35,559 nt of DNA from Candidatus Latescibacterota bacterium (GTDB lineage Bacteria; Latescibacterota; UBA2968): positions 498 through 36,056 of the forward strand of contig JAGWBW010000009.1 in NCBI GenBank assembly GCA_021295695.1. Reading direction: 5' to 3'. Under the pieces are notes generated by a model. It made no database searches, had not been told where the DNA came from, and saw only the letters and a list, made by a program, of their open reading frames with translations. The first letter of the stretch is position 1; each line of letters opens with the position of its first letter. The translations under genes were made by a program, and so were the position numbers. Of the stretch, positions 34,620 to 35,559 are shown piece after piece.

Positions 34620-35421
34620 ATGAGTCTTCCAACTGTTCAATTCGGACAATATCAGATCAGCCGTCTAATCATGGGCGACAATCCGATCTACGGGTATGCA
34701 CATTTTAATCAGTTGCTCTCGGAACATCAGAAAGAAGCCAATACATCCGATCAAGTCATGGCGACTTTGCGACGGGCAGAAGAAGTGGGTGTTAATGCAT
34801 GGCAAAATACGCTTACCGAACGCTCGGCAGCCGATCTTCAGCGTTACCGGGATAGGGGAGGTACGATCCATTATTTTTGTCTCAGCAGAGGGGGATACTG
34901 GTATGACGATCCCTCACTGATCGACGAAGCCGCCAAACACGGTCCCATTGGCATGGCACCCCATGGAAGTGGTGTTGCCGGGCGGTGCTTTCAGGAGAAT
35001 CGCCTGGACTATCTTCGAGATATTCTTAAGCGTATTCGCGACACGGGTGTTATGGTAGGTTTATCGGTACACAATCCCCGCATTATTGAGATTGCCGAAG
35101 AAGAGGATTGGGATATCGACTATTACATGACTGCGCGAATTTGAACAAAAATTTGGTCATCAACCCCTGAGTGAAATCTATCTTCGCGAACACCGCGATC
35201 ATATGTGTGGTATTATTCGCAGTACCGACAAGCCGTGTATTGCTTTCAAAGTCCTCGCTGCTGGGCGCGCTATTAACTCGAAAAACCAGATCCGCGAGGA
35301 ATTTACGTTTACGCTTAAAAATATCAAACCTACCGACGTTCTTCTGGTGGGAATGTATCAAAAATTCAACGACCAACTCGGCGAAAATGCGGCGATGATA
35401 GCTGAATTGTGTCAGGAATAG
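34620..35421 (+). pseudogene. TIM-barrel/aldo-keto-like protein broken by frame change
   Basis: The first part (34620-35144) reads MSLPTVQFGQYQISRLIMGDN and PIYGYAHF, then RRAEEVGVNAWQNTL, LSRGGYWYDD and MVGLSVHNPRIIEIAEE, an alpha/beta pattern like a TIM barrel of aldo-keto type. It stops at TGA 35144 right after DIDYYMTA. In the +1 frame the protein resumes as EFEQKFGHQPLSEIYLREHR, HMCGIIRSTDKPCIAFKVLAAGR and ends ...MIAELCQE at 35421. The frame change is consistent with loss of 3n+2 bases between YYMT and EFEQ. I do not recognise the exact family. The start is ATG 34620, with only a weak AAGG upstream. Confidence 0.75.
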
Positions 35422-35504
35422 TCCAGTTTGAGGCGGCTAAGGGCTACTCGAAATTAGAGATTCGGAAATTGTTCAACCTCGTCAGTGAACAGGTTTCAAC
35501 ATGA
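35409..35504 (+). CDS. Short open frame or C-terminal gene remnant of unknown identity
   Basis: A 31-codon frame from GTG 35409 ends FEAAKGYSKLEIRKLFNLV then SEQVST and a TGA that overlaps the next ATG (ATGA at 35501-35504). The overlap suggests it was the end of a gene coupled to the next one. It has no ribosome site and overlaps the preceding broken gene, so it may be a leftover of a larger lost gene or a chance frame. No function can be given. Confidence 0.3.
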   Translation: MSGIVQFEAAKGYSKLEIRKLFNLVSEQVST

Positions 35505-35559
35505 CCCCACTTCGCATTTTTATTAGCAGCGTACAGACGGAGAGTGCTCGCGCTCCCCG
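35501..35559 (+). CDS. Probable DUF4062-type ATP-binding protein, first 19 codons (partial)
   Basis: The window ends inside an open frame starting MTPLRIFISSVQTESARAP. The MTPLRIFISSVQ opening is the common start of DUF4062/divergent-AAA (AlbA_2-like) ATP-binding proteins, in which the next residues are usually an acidic and Ala-rich helix (family knowledge). Only the N-terminus is visible, so the call is tentative. The ATG overlaps the stop of a short upstream frame. Confidence 0.5.
   Translation, partial: MTPLRIFISSVQTESARAP

Noticed and set aside
1-35559. Insertion sequences, integrases, prophage genes, rRNA or a replication origin
   Set aside because: No transposase, integrase or phage structural motif, terminal inverted repeats, rRNA or DnaA-box cluster could be recognised on either strand.

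Overview
The window looks like a chromosomal piece of an uncultured marine- or sediment-type bacterium of the FCB/PVC radiation. The best guess is Latescibacterota or a close relative. This is an inference from gene families: a GWxTD-domain protein, DUF4175 and BatA-like genes, a DUF6785-type membrane protein, PhyH dioxygenase, ThuA, paired sulfatase and sugar-isomerase genes, and a Rieske lipoprotein beside an ECF sigma factor. Base composition is moderately GC and there is no plasmid or phage hallmark.

Layout. (1) 1-6857, plus strand: the tail of a MoxR/BatA-type operon with a BatA-like C-terminus, a DUF4175-like coiled-coil membrane protein, a VWA/glutamine-amidotransferase-fold membrane protein and an exported caspase-like protein. 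Each junction is a 4-base ATGA or GTGA overlap. (2) 6873-9358, plus: PhyH dioxygenase, Ldh-type dehydrogenase and ThuA, probably small-molecule or sugar catabolism. (3) 9369-9740: tRNA-Cys(GCA) and tRNA-Leu(TAA), each with its own TTGACA-N17-TATTTT promoter, then a terminator shared with the opposing operon. (4) 15145-9744, minus: sugar isomerase, sulfatase, then E2, E1-alpha and E1-beta of a 2-oxoacid/acetoin dehydrogenase complex, with no E3. (5) 16806-15220, minus: an FGGY pentulose kinase. (6) 22286-16887, minus: a tight six-gene operon of isomerase, a sulfatase-fold enzyme with Thr at the formylglycine position, a small unknown protein, a PD40 propeller, an M55 aminopeptidase and an NHL/SMP-30-like propeller, ending at an intrinsic terminator.

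(7) 22287-22809: a 523-base divergent intergenic region with several inverted repeats and a terminator-ended RNA candidate with competing helices. (8) 22810-25886, plus: an exported protein of four alpha-helical repeats, an outer-membrane beta-barrel, an ECF sigma factor and a Rieske 2Fe-2S lipoprotein in the place where an anti-sigma gene often lies, then a strong terminator. (9) 26000-35421, plus: a promoter and a frameshifted, truncated DegT aminotransferase; a GWxTD/TPR protein; an OPT-like membrane protein; an amidase; then two further genes broken by frame-changing losses (zinc alcohol dehydrogenase and a TIM-barrel-like protein). (10) The last 59 bases hold the start of what is probably a DUF4062-type ATP-binding protein.

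The middle of the window reads as modular scavenging metabolism: desulfation or phosphoester cleavage, sugar isomerisation, kinase and oxidative decarboxylation. The parts most worth a second look are the 22.3-25.9 kb sigma/Rieske locus with its leader region, the noncanonical sulfatase, the caspase-like protein lacking a visible catalytic Cys, and the cluster of three broken genes at the right end.
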